From: Cichorium intybus
Lineage: Eukaryota > Streptophyta > Magnoliopsida > Asterales > Asteraceae
Assembly: GCA_023525715.1 (NCBI GenBank)
Contig: CM042011.1
Span: 63,624,354-63,688,353, forward strand
Direction: 5' to 3'
DNA: 64,000 nt
The notes under the pieces were generated by a model. That model did no database searches. It was not told the DNA's origin and saw nothing but the letters and a program-made list of their open reading frames with translations. Position numbers and translations under genes: made by a program. Shown in pieces: positions 27,406-41,026 of this stretch. Every line of letters starts with the position of its first letter. Position 1 is the stretch's first letter.

Positions 27406-30400
27406 ATGACTGGTGCTCCTTCAACACCACCACCGCAACCCTCACCTACACCCACTCAACTGGTGTTTGCCACCACCAATGTCTTTCATCAGTTTAGTTT
27501 TAAACTTTCGACTGATGGTGCCCATTACAAATTATGGCGCCAAATTTTTATTGATGTTTGCAAAGCCGCCAAAATTTATGGCTTTATATCAGGCTCTTCT
27601 AAGCCCTCGGGTGCTGATGATGAAGACTGGGATGCAATTGACTCTCGCATCAAGTCCTGGTTTTACTCTACTTGTGAACCCAATCTTCTTCAAATCATAT
27701 CTGCTGACTCGTGCACTGCTAAAGTCCTTTGGGACAAATTAGAAGAATTTTTTCTAAACAATAAAATGTCTCGTATGCTTCAACTCCAAGAGCAATTCCG
27801 GAATACCAAGAAAGGGACGCTTACTATCACCAATTTCTGCCATACCTTAAAAAATCTCACTGATGCGTTACATGATGTTGACTGTGAAATCACTAAAGTC
27901 GAGCTTGTTATGCAAATTATTCGCCAACTACCTCCTTCCTACCAAAGCATTGTCAATGTTATCACACACAAGACTCCCTTTCCCTCCTTTCTTGAAGCCA
28001 AGAACATGCTCCTCCTACATGAATCTCGAGAGTCTGCAAGTGACACCGCTGATGAACCCCAACCCTCTCTCACCCAAACCGCCCTATACACGCAACCCGC
28101 TCGTTCTCAAAAGCGTTCAAATAAAAATAAGAACAATGGTCGGGGTGCTAACAAAGGGGGGTCGGGTAATGCTAATCATTTCTTGTCTCCTAGTTCTTTT
28201 GCAGGTACACAGCCCGGACAGCCGAATGTTCAAGCACATTTTGGCTCCACTGCCCCTCCCGGGATACTTGGTCCGGCTCCTACTACTCCATCACCGTTGC
28301 AACCGAGTTATGGATATCAACAGCTGCTGGCTCCACACTTTCTGCCACAGTTCCAGCCGCACCTGCCCCAGCAACCAGGCCCGCTGCCTTTGCCACCACC
28401 GCCGGTCTTCGGTCAAACGCTGCAGCAGCCCCCGCCGCCATCAAACGCTGATGCTGGCAGCTCCTTTCCGTCTTTAACAGCCTCTTCGGTCACTCGTATG
28501 CTGCTCCTCCCTCCTGGACGTCTCCTTACTACTCTCCGCAACCGCAAGCTACTCCAACCGCGCAACCGACTAACTTAGCTTCACTTTTCCAAGCTATGTC
28601 GGTCTCCTCGGCGCCCGACACCAACCACTACATGGACACCGGTGCTACCTCGCGCATGACAAACAATCCAGGTATGATTCGTTCTTTAACACCGTGTACT
28701 TCAAAATTCATTATGGTTGGTAATGGTGCTCTCATCCCGGTTTCGTATACTGGCAACTATTTTTTACCGTTTTCAAACAACCGTTTTTTATTAAAAAATG
28801 CACTGGTTTCAAATAAAATTGTTAAAAATCTTGTGTCAGTTAGACGTCTTGCGACTGATAATTGGCTTGCAATTGAATTTGACCCGTTTGGTTTTACTGT
28901 TAAGGATTTTAAAACAGGTACTCCGCTTCAGCGCTTTGACAGTCCTCAATCTGAACTTTATCCTGTCACTCCTTCCTCCACTCCTTCTACTGCCTTTGTT
29001 GCTGTCTCTGCGGATACGTGACATCGCCGTCTTGGTCATCCGGGTCCTTCGATTTTGCAGTTTTTACAATCGCGCCATTTTATTTCTAGTTCCAGTGGGA
29101 AGTCTGAGTTGTGTCATGCTTGTCAACTAGGAAAACACTGTCGTTTACCTTTTACTTCTTCTACTACTAAAACCTCTCGTGTGTTTGAATTGATACATTC
29201 TGATCTTTGGACCTCTCCGGTCACAAGTCTTAGTGGTTTTAAATATTATGTCTTGTTTTTGGATGATTATTCGCATTTCTTGTGGGTGTTTCCGTTACGT
29301 GCCAAATCTGAAGTGTTCTTTGTGTTTAAGAATTTTCGTGCCTATGTTCTCAATCAATTTAAAACTGATATCCAACTCTTTCAATGTGACAATGGTCGTG
29401 AATTCAACAACAAACCTTTTCTCGATTTTTTTGCAGCTAATGACATCAAATTCAGATTCTCGTGCCCGTACACCTCTCAACAGAATGGAAAGACTGAGCG
29501 CACCATTCGCTCCCTTAACAACATTCTACGCACTTCTCTCCTTCAAGCTTCTCTGCCGCCCACCTTCTGGGTTGAAGCGGCTCTCTGTGCTGCTCACACC
29601 TTCAATCTGCTGCCTACTACCGTCTTGGATTACAAATCTCCGTTTGAGATTTTATTTGGCATTCCTCCCACTTACTCTCATCTGCGTGTCTTTGGGTGCC
29701 TCTGCTACCCAAATATCTCATCCACGACTCCTCACAAACTAGCTCCTCGATCAACCGCCTGTCTCTATCTTGGCCCCTCCTCAGATCATCGCGGTTACTG
29801 TTGCTTAGATCTTATAACTCAACGCGTCATCATCTCTCGGCATGTCATCTTTGATGAAAGCCACTTTCCTTACCGTGACTTCCATCCACCTCCCGACAAT
29901 TCTGATTATTCCCCATTTGCCCCCGACATTGAGTTGGATCCCCTTCCCCTTAACCCTGTTTCGACTGTGACCTCTGACTCTCCTCCCTCGGCTGCCCCTC
30001 CGTCCACGGCTGCTCCCTCCTCGTCTCCGGTTGTCCCCCCCTCGGTCACCTCCCCCTCGTTCTCGGGACCCACCCCTACCCCCTCCCATCCTATGGTCAC
30101 CCGATCTTGCACAGGTTCTCTCAAACCAAAGCAAATCTTCAACCTCTCGGTCACCTCTGATATCTCTCCTATTCCCAAATCCACTGCTCAGGCTATGTGT
30201 GATCCTCACTGGCGGTCTGCCACGGATGATGAGATGTCCGCTCTCATCTCCAATCACACTTGGGATCTCGTACCTAAGCCTCCTACTGCCAATATTGTTG
30301 GTTGTCGGTGGCTATATCGTCACAAGTATGACAGTTCTGGCAGACTGGATCGCTATAAGGGACGACTTGTTGCTCAGGGTTTCTCTCAGCAACCTGGCCT

Positions 30401-31718
30401 CGACTTTGATGACACCTTCAGCCCTGTGGTCAAACCCGCAACCATCCGCACTGTTCTTAGCATTGCTGTTTCCAGGCATTGGCCGATCCACCAACTTGAT
30501 GTCAAAAATGCCTTTCTGCATGGCGATCTTGTCGAAACCGTTTACATGCGTCAGCCTCCTGGTTACGTCAATCCGCAGTTTCCCGATCATGTATGTCGTC
30601 TCAAAAAGGCTCTGTACGGCCTTAAACAAGCTCCCCGTGCCTGGTATCAACGCTTTGCTGTCTACATCTCTTCCATCGGGTTCTGCAGTAGCAAATCTGA
30701 TACGTCGCTCTTTGTCTATCATCACGGCTCTGATGTCATCTATCTCCTCCTCTATGTTGATGATATCATTCTCACGGCATTGTCCCCCGCTCTTGTCACT
30801 CGAGTTATTTCTCGTCTCTCCTCCGAGTTCCCCGTGTCAGATCTCGGTCCCATCTCGTTTTTTCTTGGCATTTCTGCCACCCGCAGCTCCTCCGGGCTCT
30901 TCCTTGCCCAGGCTACTTTTACTCAGGAGATTCTTGCTCGTGCTGATATGGCCTCTTGCAATCCCTGTAGTACTCCGACTGACACCAAACCTAAGCTCTC
31001 CGGTGATGGAGAGCCGTTTGATGATCCCACTCTATACCGTAGTCTCGCTGGTGCTCTCCAATATCTGACTTTCACTCGTCCTGATATTGCCTATGCGGTT
31101 CAGCAAATATGCCTGTTTATGCATGATCCGCGCGTTCCGCATTTTTTGGCTCTCAAGCGTATTCTCCGGTACCTCAAAGGTACTATCACCCACGGTCTTC
31201 ACATACGTCCGTCAGTCGTTGATCGCTTGGTCTCTTATTCTGATGTTGATTGGGCCGGCTGTTCTATGACACGCCGTTCCACTTCTGGGTTTTGCGTCTA
31301 TCTCGGTGACAACCTTGTCTCTTGGTCCTCCAAAAGACAGCATGTTGTGTCTCGTTCTAGCGCTGAAGCGGAGTATCTGGGGGTAGCTAATGTCGTTGCT
31401 GAAGCGGCTTGGCTACGCAACCTCCTTTTAGAATTACACTGTCCTTTAACACGTGCAACAGTTGTTTTTTGTGATAATGTAAGTGCCATGTACTTAGCTT
31501 CTAACCCGGTTCAGCACCAACGTACCAAGCATGTGGAAATTGATTTACACTTTGTTAGGGAACGAGTCGCGATTGGTCATGTGCGTGTTCTACATGTTCC
31601 ATCCGCTCTCCAGTATGCAGATATTTTTACAAAGGGTCTACCTACTCAGTTATTTTTGGATTTTAGAAATAGTTTGAGCATTCGTGAACCTCCCGCTCCA
31701 ACTACGGGGGTGTGTTAG
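27406..31718 (+). pseudogene. RE1-like copia gag-pol, one frameshift and one nonsense
   Basis: The frame starts at ATG 27406 (MTGAPSTPPPQPSP); the earlier TTG at 27361 is a poorer start. Gag (FKLSTDGAHYKLWRQIF) runs to about 28490, where a one-base frame change occurs in a Pro/Gln-rich stretch; the gag frame then ends at 28578 while the pol frame is open from 28596. Protease MDTGATS lies at about 28632. A TGA at 29019-29021 replaces the tryptophan before HRRLGHPG of the GAG-pre-integrase. From there to the stop at 31716-31718 the frame is open: integrase (HSDLWTSPV, QCDNGREF, SQQNGKTERTIRS), RT (LLLYVDDIILTA), RNase H (SSAEAEYLG, FCDNVSAMYLASNPV). I see no CCHC knuckle; a KRSNKNKNNGRGANKGG basic patch stands where one would be. 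The stop codon lies in the first bases of the 3' LTR. Confidence 0.88.
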
Positions 31719-31847
31719 ATTTACATGTATAGTTTTGTGCTCTTATTGTAATCTTGTATAGTATAGGGACCCTTATGTAATTGTATTCTTTATTTATACC
31801 GGTAATGCATACGTAAACCCTAACGGGGATTCCACAATATTCACACA
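31713..31847 (+). repeat. 3' LTR, 135 bp
   Basis: Copy of 26914-27048 with one substitution. The pol stop codon TAG (31716-31718) is within it. Confidence 0.93.
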
Positions 31848-32260
31848 ATTGTTAATAACAATGAAACCATTGATCTTTCTCTATATACTAGGTTTCTCTT
31901 GCAAGAAACTCCCAACTATTTACTATTCTCAACATATTTGAAGCATTTTCTTAAAAAACCGAATAACAAACATGCTATGAATCTTACTTCATACCAACAC
32001 CCGATTAACATGTACAAAATCATCAAATTACTACTTAGTACATTTCACAGTAACCGTCTTTTTCCAAATTAGAAAAAGAAAAAAAAATGTAAACGACACT
32101 TGTCCCCAAAACTAGTAGTTTTAGTCCATCATAGGGGTCGTTCAGAAATGCATTTTTTTTACAAATGACATAACATAAAGCTTAAAATGTAATCTCATAT
32201 AACTTCATATAATATATATATTACACACCTCAACAAATCTCACATGTCAACTGTTTGACT
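31848..32260. other. spacer and 3' flank of the bHLH gene
   Basis: AT-rich with no ORF. The part next to 32260 should hold the 3' untranslated region and polyadenylation signals of the minus-strand bHLH gene. Confidence 0.5.
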
Positions 32261-34232
32261 TTAATTCGCTCTCTCAAAGCTACTTCCTAACTGCATATGA
32301 AGCCATTCCGGTTGTGATTCTTGACCATATTCCCGTGACCCAAACAGAAGTCCCGATGCATCAAAGTGTGGAGGATGACCAAGCTAAAACACCAATAAAA
32401 CAACTCTTGTTATTTATCAAGTTAAATAAAATAAATAACCTCATTTGACCTTAAAAGTCAATAACAAACTACTGACCCTTTTCTCTTTGAGATATGATCA
32501 TCAAGGAAACAAAAGTCAAAATCAAAATGTACCGCAAAGTGGTCCAAACTCCATACAATAAAATTAAAGTGTATGGATGACAAAAGTTTGTGGTCCAATA
32601 CTTCCACAAACTCATTTGTAGATGTAGTACAGATTCTGTAAATTCCTAGAAATGATTCTCTATAGATCATGTAGATATGGTCCTCAAGCTACATGGTATG
32701 ATTGTTCCCTTTAATGAATCTACTACTAAATATATTCGTTTTCGAAAAAAATAAAATGAAAGCCGGATATAAAACAGTGGATGATAAAATTTTGTGTTTT
32801 TTTTAGAAAATAAATTATGTAACTTACATCTTTTGTAGGAAACCCTTCAATGGGGGAATTCATCCTCGTATTTACAGCTTCAAGCTTCATGGACAAGAAC
32901 TACAACATCGAATAAATCGAAGATTTTAAGAATTAGCGTACAAAAAGTTGTGAAATTGACATGAAAATAGTGAAAGACTACCTCGACTTGATGTTGTAGT
33001 GATTGGATGTAGTTGATTATTTCGTCAAGTACAAGTGCTTTTCCTATAACCTAATACAACAAAACAATTGAGTAATTAATTACGTTAAAATAATCGGATT
33101 TCGAGAAAAAGGTAAGAAGTTGCTGCAATAAATTCATTTTCCGGATAAATGTAAAATTGTAACTTCAACAAATAAATTCGAATTGATTGTGTACCTTGTT
33201 ACACCCAGGGACCAAATCTTGAAGAATTTTCATCCTTTCGCTAATCTTTTCTCTCCTAGCCTGAAAGAAAAGGGATTTAATCGTCAAAATAGAGTAAAAG
33301 AATTGGGAATATTTAAAAGAAACAGATAATGAATCAATGGGGAAAAAGAATTACTCTTTCGGCAAGACTATGGCTGTCAGTAGCTTGACCTCTTCTTGCT
33401 CTGACATGGATGTAGTCTTTAGGTGGCTCGGAAGGTTTACTGTTTTCTCCGTCAACTTTCAAACCACTCGATTCATCTTTAGATCCAGACATCTTCGATC
33501 TTTTCCCATTAAAGTTGCTCTGTTCACATATAGAATGAATAATTCGTCTGGATCTCGATTTGGGGGAAAAAAGCATGAGGAATATAATTGATGGATGAAT
33601 TTAATCGTCGCATATATAGTCACAATAGACTCGAAGGATTTCAAGGTAGGACCGAATGAAAGTCTACTGTATATGGAAAGTTACCCATCATTATGATTGA
33701 TTACAGACTCGGAAATCAAAGGGCCCATGAACAGTAAGATATCATAATCATGTACAGAAGCCAATAACATTTCTTTAGATTGATTCAAATGAACTTTAAA
33801 ATTGAAAGTTGAAACACATCTAAGTAAAAGAAAAAACCCAAGTGGTCTAGCATCAAACCTTGAGGGAAAACAGTTCGAGATTTTCGAACAAAACTTAGCC
33901 TTACACCAAGTTAAGCGAAAAAATAGAAAAGGGTAGGTGAATTTGGAAATTACCAAATCATTGCCGCTACTAGTAGACACAAGCTTTGAAGATTCATCTT
34001 CAGAATTAGCATCCCTCCGCTTCCTTCCGCCACCACTCTGCTCTGTCACCGAAGATTCCTCGTCGCGGTTATTAGCGGGCTCCGCAAATCCATTAATAAA
34101 GCTGCCCATCTTCAGGCCCAAACTCTCATTGGCACCGCCATTTATGGACGAAAACGGCCAGATCTCAGTTAAACTATAAGAAGAAGGATTCGCCGCCGAG
34201 AAGGAAGTCTCATTGATTATGGGTGGATCCAT
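32261..34232 (-). CDS. bHLH79-like: bHLH transcription factor, bHLH79-like
   Basis: Six exons on the minus strand: 34232-33954, 33519-33355, 33260-33195, 33050-32982, 32899-32828, 32383-32261. Each is a whole number of codons (93, 55, 22, 23, 24 and 40 plus stop), all introns are GT-AG, and the total is 257 residues. The start is ATG at 34232 ([20 protein letters not shown]); an upstream in-frame TTG is ignored. A conserved [20 protein letters not shown] leads into the basic region with the E-box-binding H143, E147, R151 pattern. Helix-loop-helix follows ([18 protein letters not shown], then [20 protein letters not shown]). The C-terminus ends in [15 protein letters not shown], typical of the bHLH79/BPE/CIB-like subfamily. 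Members are nuclear dimeric factors acting in growth and brassinosteroid- or light-related programmes. The assignment to bHLH79 rather than a close paralogue is from memory. It looks intact. Confidence 0.92.
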
Positions 34233-34640
34233 TACGATCAAGCAACCGCTCCTAAGTCATACAATGAATGTACATACAAAATGTATATATTTTTGAATTC
34301 TGAGGGAACCAATCAATAAATACGAGCCCTAAGCGTTCGGTTGAAGACTATAAATGGAAATTCGACATGAGGTTTTGACTAAGCTGATCTGGGTTGAATT
34401 TCAATTACTGTTTCTTCCTAACAAATTATGTCTATTTTAATAATCTGACCCGGAGTCTATATATATAATATATAGATATAGATGCTTACATATATCAAGA
34501 GAGAGAGAGAGAGAGAGAGAGGGGACTCTGTAAATATATGTGAGAGGTCGGTGAAAGCTGGGAGCGAGTGAAGGAGATGATGAAGGAGCGCAGTGCGCTC
34601 ACGGCGCATTTAAAGCAAGGTCCCCGGTTTGTTACAAAAA
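34233..34640 (-). promoter_or_regulatory. 5' leader/promoter of the bHLH gene with (GA)n tract
   Basis: The tract 34498-34523 is (GA)n, a CT-repeat on the gene's strand, of the kind common in plant 5' leaders. A run of TATATA at about 34457-34490 lies on the leader side. A TTTAAA within ATGCGC-containing sequence near 34610 is another candidate core element. The transcription start is not fixed. Confidence 0.4.
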
Positions 34641-36289
<1,649 letters not shown>

Positions 36290-38150
36290 CAAAGCTTGCA
36301 GAATAAAGGAACAAAATATGGAAAAGGGTGAAAAGGGCCCATTAGCACCGCTAATAAGCTCATTAGCGACGCTAATGTTGCTTAGTGGCGTTATGTTGCT
36401 TTTCGCGACGCTAAGCTTGCCAGTTGTCTGGGTGGGTTTGCACGATCACTATTAGCGACGCTAACCTTAGGGTTAGCGGCGCTAATGTATGATATTGGGT
36501 CAAAACCCTAGATTTTGATGTTTGGGCCATAGTTAAGGGTGGTGAACCCTAGGGCAACCGTCATTTACCATTTCTCAGGCCCTAAAGTCGCCAAAATCTC
36601 TCTCTTTAGCCATTTTAGGTGTTTTGGTTCATTCTTTAAGATTTGAAGTCTTTGGAAGGTGTTCTTGAAGAATGGTAATGCTAGAAGGAAGGTGATGATG
36701 CTACAAGTTGTTTTCTTGAGTGAAGCTTCAAAGATTTGCATTTTCTGGACCATTATGAGTCAAGTTCTCACCTTTATGCATTTTATAGTCTTTCTTATGA
36801 TTTTAGTATGTTCTTATGGATTGAATAAGTGTAATGGTCCCTTTTGGTGATTGTCCATGTTTGAGAAGGATAAATTCGGGAGCTTATGTCTTAAACCTAT
36901 GATTTAGAACCTTTGGGATGGGTTAGAGAGTAAGCCAAACTCTCTTTGGTGATTTTGATTAATTTGGACCATTTTAGACTTAGATATTGTTCTTGAATTG
37001 GTGTGATGGTGTTAGAATGTTAAAGTTAGGATTTTTATGAACTTAGGGACTATTTGGAAGGTCCCTGGAAGGATTAAAACCTTGGCTGAATAGATTAAGA
37101 ACTTATTGGACTTTTGGATCTGTTTATAGTTAGTGACGCTAACTTGAGGTGTTAGCAGGACTAACTGTGTCTGTTGACATTTGTTGACTTTGACCTTTGA
37201 CTTTTGACTAGTTTGACTTTTAGTCAAACTTGAGGGTTTTGGATACCGATCTTAGAGGATTATCTTGTTTGGGAGTTAACAAGTGCTAAGTGGAGTTTAT
37301 CCTTGTTAGGAAGTTAGCGTTGTCGGATCTGAAGATGCACGTGTGGAATGCTGCTTGGCTTTGCGGATCAGGTGAGTCTTCTCACTATACTATGGGTGAA
37401 GTTACATACATAGGTAACTTAATTACTGTGTGTAGTAATGTATGGAAGCTAGGCCTTCCTTATGTTATGTGACTGTTGAGCTGATGATAGAAACTCGATG
37501 GGTTAGGTTGCATGCTTATGCTGTTGTGCTTATATGTGACAGTTTGGATTTGTTTCGATGACTGAAGAATGAGTTGATTGATCTGGGGGTTGCTCCATGA
37601 CAAAGGACGATGCATGACCGGTCGTACCTGGGCACCCAGAGATTAAAGAATGAGTTGATTCGGTGATGGACGGAACGGAGCAAGCTTGTGAGTTCTTAGT
37701 CGAGGCGAATCGGGGCAAGTTCGAGACCCAGGTTGTTCGGGGCAAGCTCGGAGACCTTTTGATGATTGTGTGTTATGGAATGGATCGTGTGGTATTTTGG
37801 GGAACTCACTAAGCTTTGTGCTTACTCTTTCACCCTAACTGTTTTTTAGGTATTTGCTGGCTTGAGCTTGGAACACGGCGCGACTGTACCGTATCTGAGG
37901 TTTTGATAGTTAAGACTTTCGCGGGATAATGTTTGTAAATGTTTTCGAAAAATACGCTTTCTAATGTTTGAATAACAAGTTTTAATTTGGATGGTTTTAT
38001 TTGGTAACCCTTTTTATGTATTTGAACCGTTTTTAAACGAAAAAATTTATTATTGGATTTGAGACGTACGTATTATGACGTTAATGACTGAAAGGCCATT
38101 GTTGACTTTCAACGGTAAGTGGTGTTCATAATTGGCTCTGCCGGAATTCT
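36290..38150 (+). mobile_element. probable solo or partial LTR of a Ty3/gypsy chromovirus
   Basis: Non-coding sequence with the texture of long Tekay/Del-type LTRs. The segment at about 37796-37830 reads GGGGAACTCACTAAGCTTTG and is followed by TGCTTACTCTTTCACC and TTTTTAGGTATTTGCTGGCT, words I associate with the R/U5 part of such LTRs. The left part (36340-36490) is full of TTAGCGNCGCTAA palindromes. No internal gag-pol and no second copy are present. Boundaries are uncertain and the identification is tentative. Confidence 0.4.
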
Positions 38151-38793
38151 ACTGCCCTCTGCTGTTTAGAGACTGAAGACAATAGAAATCGCAATGACGG
38201 TTAGAAAGGGCCATTATTGACCGACAACATGCAAATGATAAAAAACAAAATGAATAAAATCTCAAAAACATACAACTGAAAACCCTCAATTAAGAAGCCT
38301 TTCCAAGGTAACAAAAACATAGGTAAATCCTAATGAAATTGTAGACAAAAAGAGTGACGGGAAAGTAATATTCAATGGATCAATAACTTAATGATGTCAA
38401 ATTGCTCAATTATTGAAAGTAACACATGTGTTCAATAGGAGGGAGAGAGAGAGACAGAGAGAAAGAGAGACAGTGTGTGTAGGGGGTGTATGTGTGTGAA
38501 TGAGAGAGAAAGAGAGAAAGAAAGAAAGAAAAATGAGAATTGATTTATAACAAGTTTCTAAATATTCAAGTGGACTTAAATAGTTAAATGATTGACATTT
38601 TGTAACATAAATGATCAATTAATACAAAAGTCTTAAATAAAATATATTATAGTCGGTCTTAATGACTATATGTATTATAATTTGAACTTAAATAATCAAA
38701 CGATAACATTTCTTAAACTTGGCTAAATGGTCCATTAAGTTTAAAGTCCAAATTTTTATGATGATGTATTATATAGGAAAGCTATAAATAATA
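38151..38793. other. gene-free; GA-rich tract near 38440-38530
   Basis: Unassigned AT-rich sequence with an imperfect GA-rich tract. No exon seen. Confidence 0.5.
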
Positions 38794-39004
38794 GAGTAAA
38801 TTACAGTTTTGGTCCCTGTGATTTGTATTATTTTTCATATTAGTCTTGGTTTTCAAAATCTTACATATTTGTTCCTATGGTATGTTTTTACTAAAATGTT
38901 TGGTCCTTCCTCCGTTAGACAAAACTTTTTTCTGTTAAATGGGGATAAAATAACCAATATACCCCTCGTTTTATTTTTTAATTAAATTGTTTTAAAAAAA
39001 TAAT

Positions 39005-39041
<37 letters not shown>

Positions 39042-40237
39042 CAATACGGCTGATACCATTTTGATGTCATGATTTTGGGTCCTAAATATATATCTTCTAA
39101 GCCACTAGTCTTATACTTGAACTCGGTTAAAACCGTTGCACACTTAAGATTCATAAATTTGAGCCCTTCTTTCCCTAATGAAAACCTCTACCATGGATTC
39201 CTTCTTCCCAAAACAGCTGTTTTTTGTTGGTATTAACCTAAATAAAGACTTTCACGTCATTAAAGTGTTTATGACGATGACAACGATGAGGTGGAGCAAG
39301 ATACAAAGTCTAATTTGAATTGGAAAGACGAATTCCTAGGACAAATCGATCCCCCAAATAAGAAAAAAATAAATAGAAAAATATGAGTTACTTGAAGAAA
39401 CAGACAACTCAGATTGGTGTGTAAGAGCGAGGAAGTTTGTGCTCAAGTATTTTCAAACCAGGTGTTTGAGCACCGCCATGGAAGATCTTGTCGCCAAGAA
39501 GAAAAAGAATAAGAAGATTAAGAAGAAACCAATTGTTAACAAGAAAAACCCTATCATAGAACTTTTAAATTCCGATTTTGATGGTGAAGATGAAGGCAAA
39601 GACACTAAATTGAACATTGGAATCCTTTTGGATGATGATAAAGACCGACTTTTAAGAATTGTAGGTATAATTGCAGATGAGATATTCAATGAAAGGAAAG
39701 AGAAAACAATGAAAATATTTGTAGAAAAATTATCCCAATTTTCAGGCCCATCTGACCGTAGAAAATAGATAAATTTAAACAAAGAAATAGTGGAAACTAA
39801 ATCATCTGTGACTGGACGATGACAAAATCCTAATCACCACGATGACCACAAAAATGTACCCGCAACCAAAGCAAACGACCATGAACTCATCAGAAAAAAA
39901 TAACACCACCCACCTGCAATAGCCGACACCACCCAACTACCGCCACCTCCGCCTAAAGTGAAAGAAAAAGAGGAGAGAATGTGGGTTTTTTTTCTTGCCA
40001 CCAGTCGCGAAGACACACACACACACACACACAGAGATTTTAAAACAAATTATTTGGAAAAATATGTATATTGGTCATTTTACCCTCTATTTAACAGAAA
40101 AATTATGTCTAACGGAGGAAGAGACCATATCTATTAATAAAAACATACTACAGGAACAAAAATGTGTGATTTTGAAAACTATGATCAATGTGAAAAATAG
40201 TACAAACGATAGGGACCAAAACTGTAATTACTCTGAT
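38794..40237. mobile_element. 1.44-kb element with long terminal inverted repeats
   Basis: The left end (GAGTAAATTACAGTTTTGGT, then CCCT...) and the reverse complement of the right end (AGAGTAATTACAGTTTTGGT, then CCCT...) match imperfectly over about 180 bp. Shared words include GGTTTTCAAAATC/AGTTTTCAAAATC, TTGTTCCT, GTATGTTTTTA, CCTCCGTTAGACA and CCAATATAC. No transposase is visible. A (CT)n tract (39008-39038), a small Lys-rich ORF (39478-39768) and a (CA)n tract (40012-40032) lie inside. No target duplication could be fixed. A Mutator-like or foldback element is possible. Confidence 0.65.
39478..39768 (+). CDS. small Lys-rich ORF, unrecognised
   Basis: 96 codons from ATG 39478 (MEDLVAKKKK) to a stop at 39766-39768. 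The first 20 residues are highly basic, followed by an acidic stretch (DFDGEDEGKD) and an amphipathic segment (RLLRIVGIIADEIFNERKE). It lies wholly within the inverted-repeat element, so it may be a captured exon or a chance frame. No family recognised. I cannot say whether it is expressed. Confidence 0.25.
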   Translation: MEDLVAKKKKNKKIKKKPIVNKKNPIIELLNSDFDGEDEGKDTKLNIGILLDDDKDRLLRIVGIIADEIFNERKEKTMKIFVEKLSQFSGPSDRRK

Positions 40238-41026
40238 TATCACGGACTATTTTTGTAACTCTCTCGAAGGAGAAAGTTAACTCGCTACATACGCATCTAT
40301 CACTTGTACGGCGCTAGCTACTCATTATACTTATTAGGAAAGGCTAGTGGGTAACGATTAACGAATGTGTACTCGCTTTCTACAGCTGACACGAGTCCGA
40401 CAAAGAGTAAATTACCAAACAACCCCTGCTAAGCTGATTTCTACGACACGTGAAGTTATACTTTATGCTGATGCGAGTGTGGTAAGTCAGGGGTGTTTGT
40501 ATCTGCGCTGTACAAATGGGATCGAACGCCTCAAAAAGCGCACTTTGTCCAAGAAAATATGTACATGTAACTTACGCAATTGCGTTGGTACCATTAACTT
40601 CTTCCCAATTTGCAAATATTTTAGTGACTTCAATTTAAAAATAGAAGTTTGGCATTGAATTATTTCTAATTTAATAAATAAATAACGTGTTAATTCTATA
40701 AAAGATCTTGATGGGAGGTTTGGCATTGAATTATTTCTATTATATACAATCAGCCCATAAGACTATGGGGTGTTGGGTAACACACACCCCCTCCCCCCGC
40801 GTTATGGCTACACCGCGTCGTCCGATTATCCTCTCCAAGACGTTCGAGAACGGTTATGTGACCGTTGGTGACAGTTGGGGTTTAAAAAAATAATTTCAAA
40901 TCTTTCCTATAAATGCTATTATTCCATACTCATTTTTACACAACAATATTACACACACATTTTACATCCTTCTACACATTTTACATCCAAATAGTACACA
41001 CATCATTACACACACAATGGAAAACG
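40238..41026 (+). other. spacer with possible Harbinger end and TATA box
   Basis: No gene. At about 40755-40790 the words ACTATGGGGTGTTGGG and CACACACCCCC follow a TAA, which could be the end of a PIF/Harbinger-type element (TAA is that superfamily's target). CCTATAAATGC near 40906-40916 is a plausible TATA box for the Myb-like ORF beginning at 41027. Confidence 0.3.

Larger units (their letters stand above)
26914..31847 (+). mobile_element. RE1-like Ty1/copia element with 135-bp LTRs
   Basis: 4934 bp, plus orientation. LTRs 26914-27048 and 31713-31847 differ at one base by eye (ATCTCG against ATCTTG). A primer site follows the first LTR, and a purine-rich ACTACGGGGGTG precedes the second. 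No clear 5-bp target duplication was found (ATAAC on the left, ATTGT on the right), which may reflect a change after insertion. The internal gag-pol frame has one frameshift and one nonsense codon. The short LTRs and RE1-like integrase/RT text fit a compact copia lineage; I do not assign the lineage further. Confidence 0.9.

Noticed and set aside
29805..30257. Gly/Arg-rich minus-strand frames inside copia pol (and plus-strand frame 30031-31068)
   Set aside because: Shadow frames of the RE1-like polyprotein; composition mirrors the Pro/Ser-rich coding strand.
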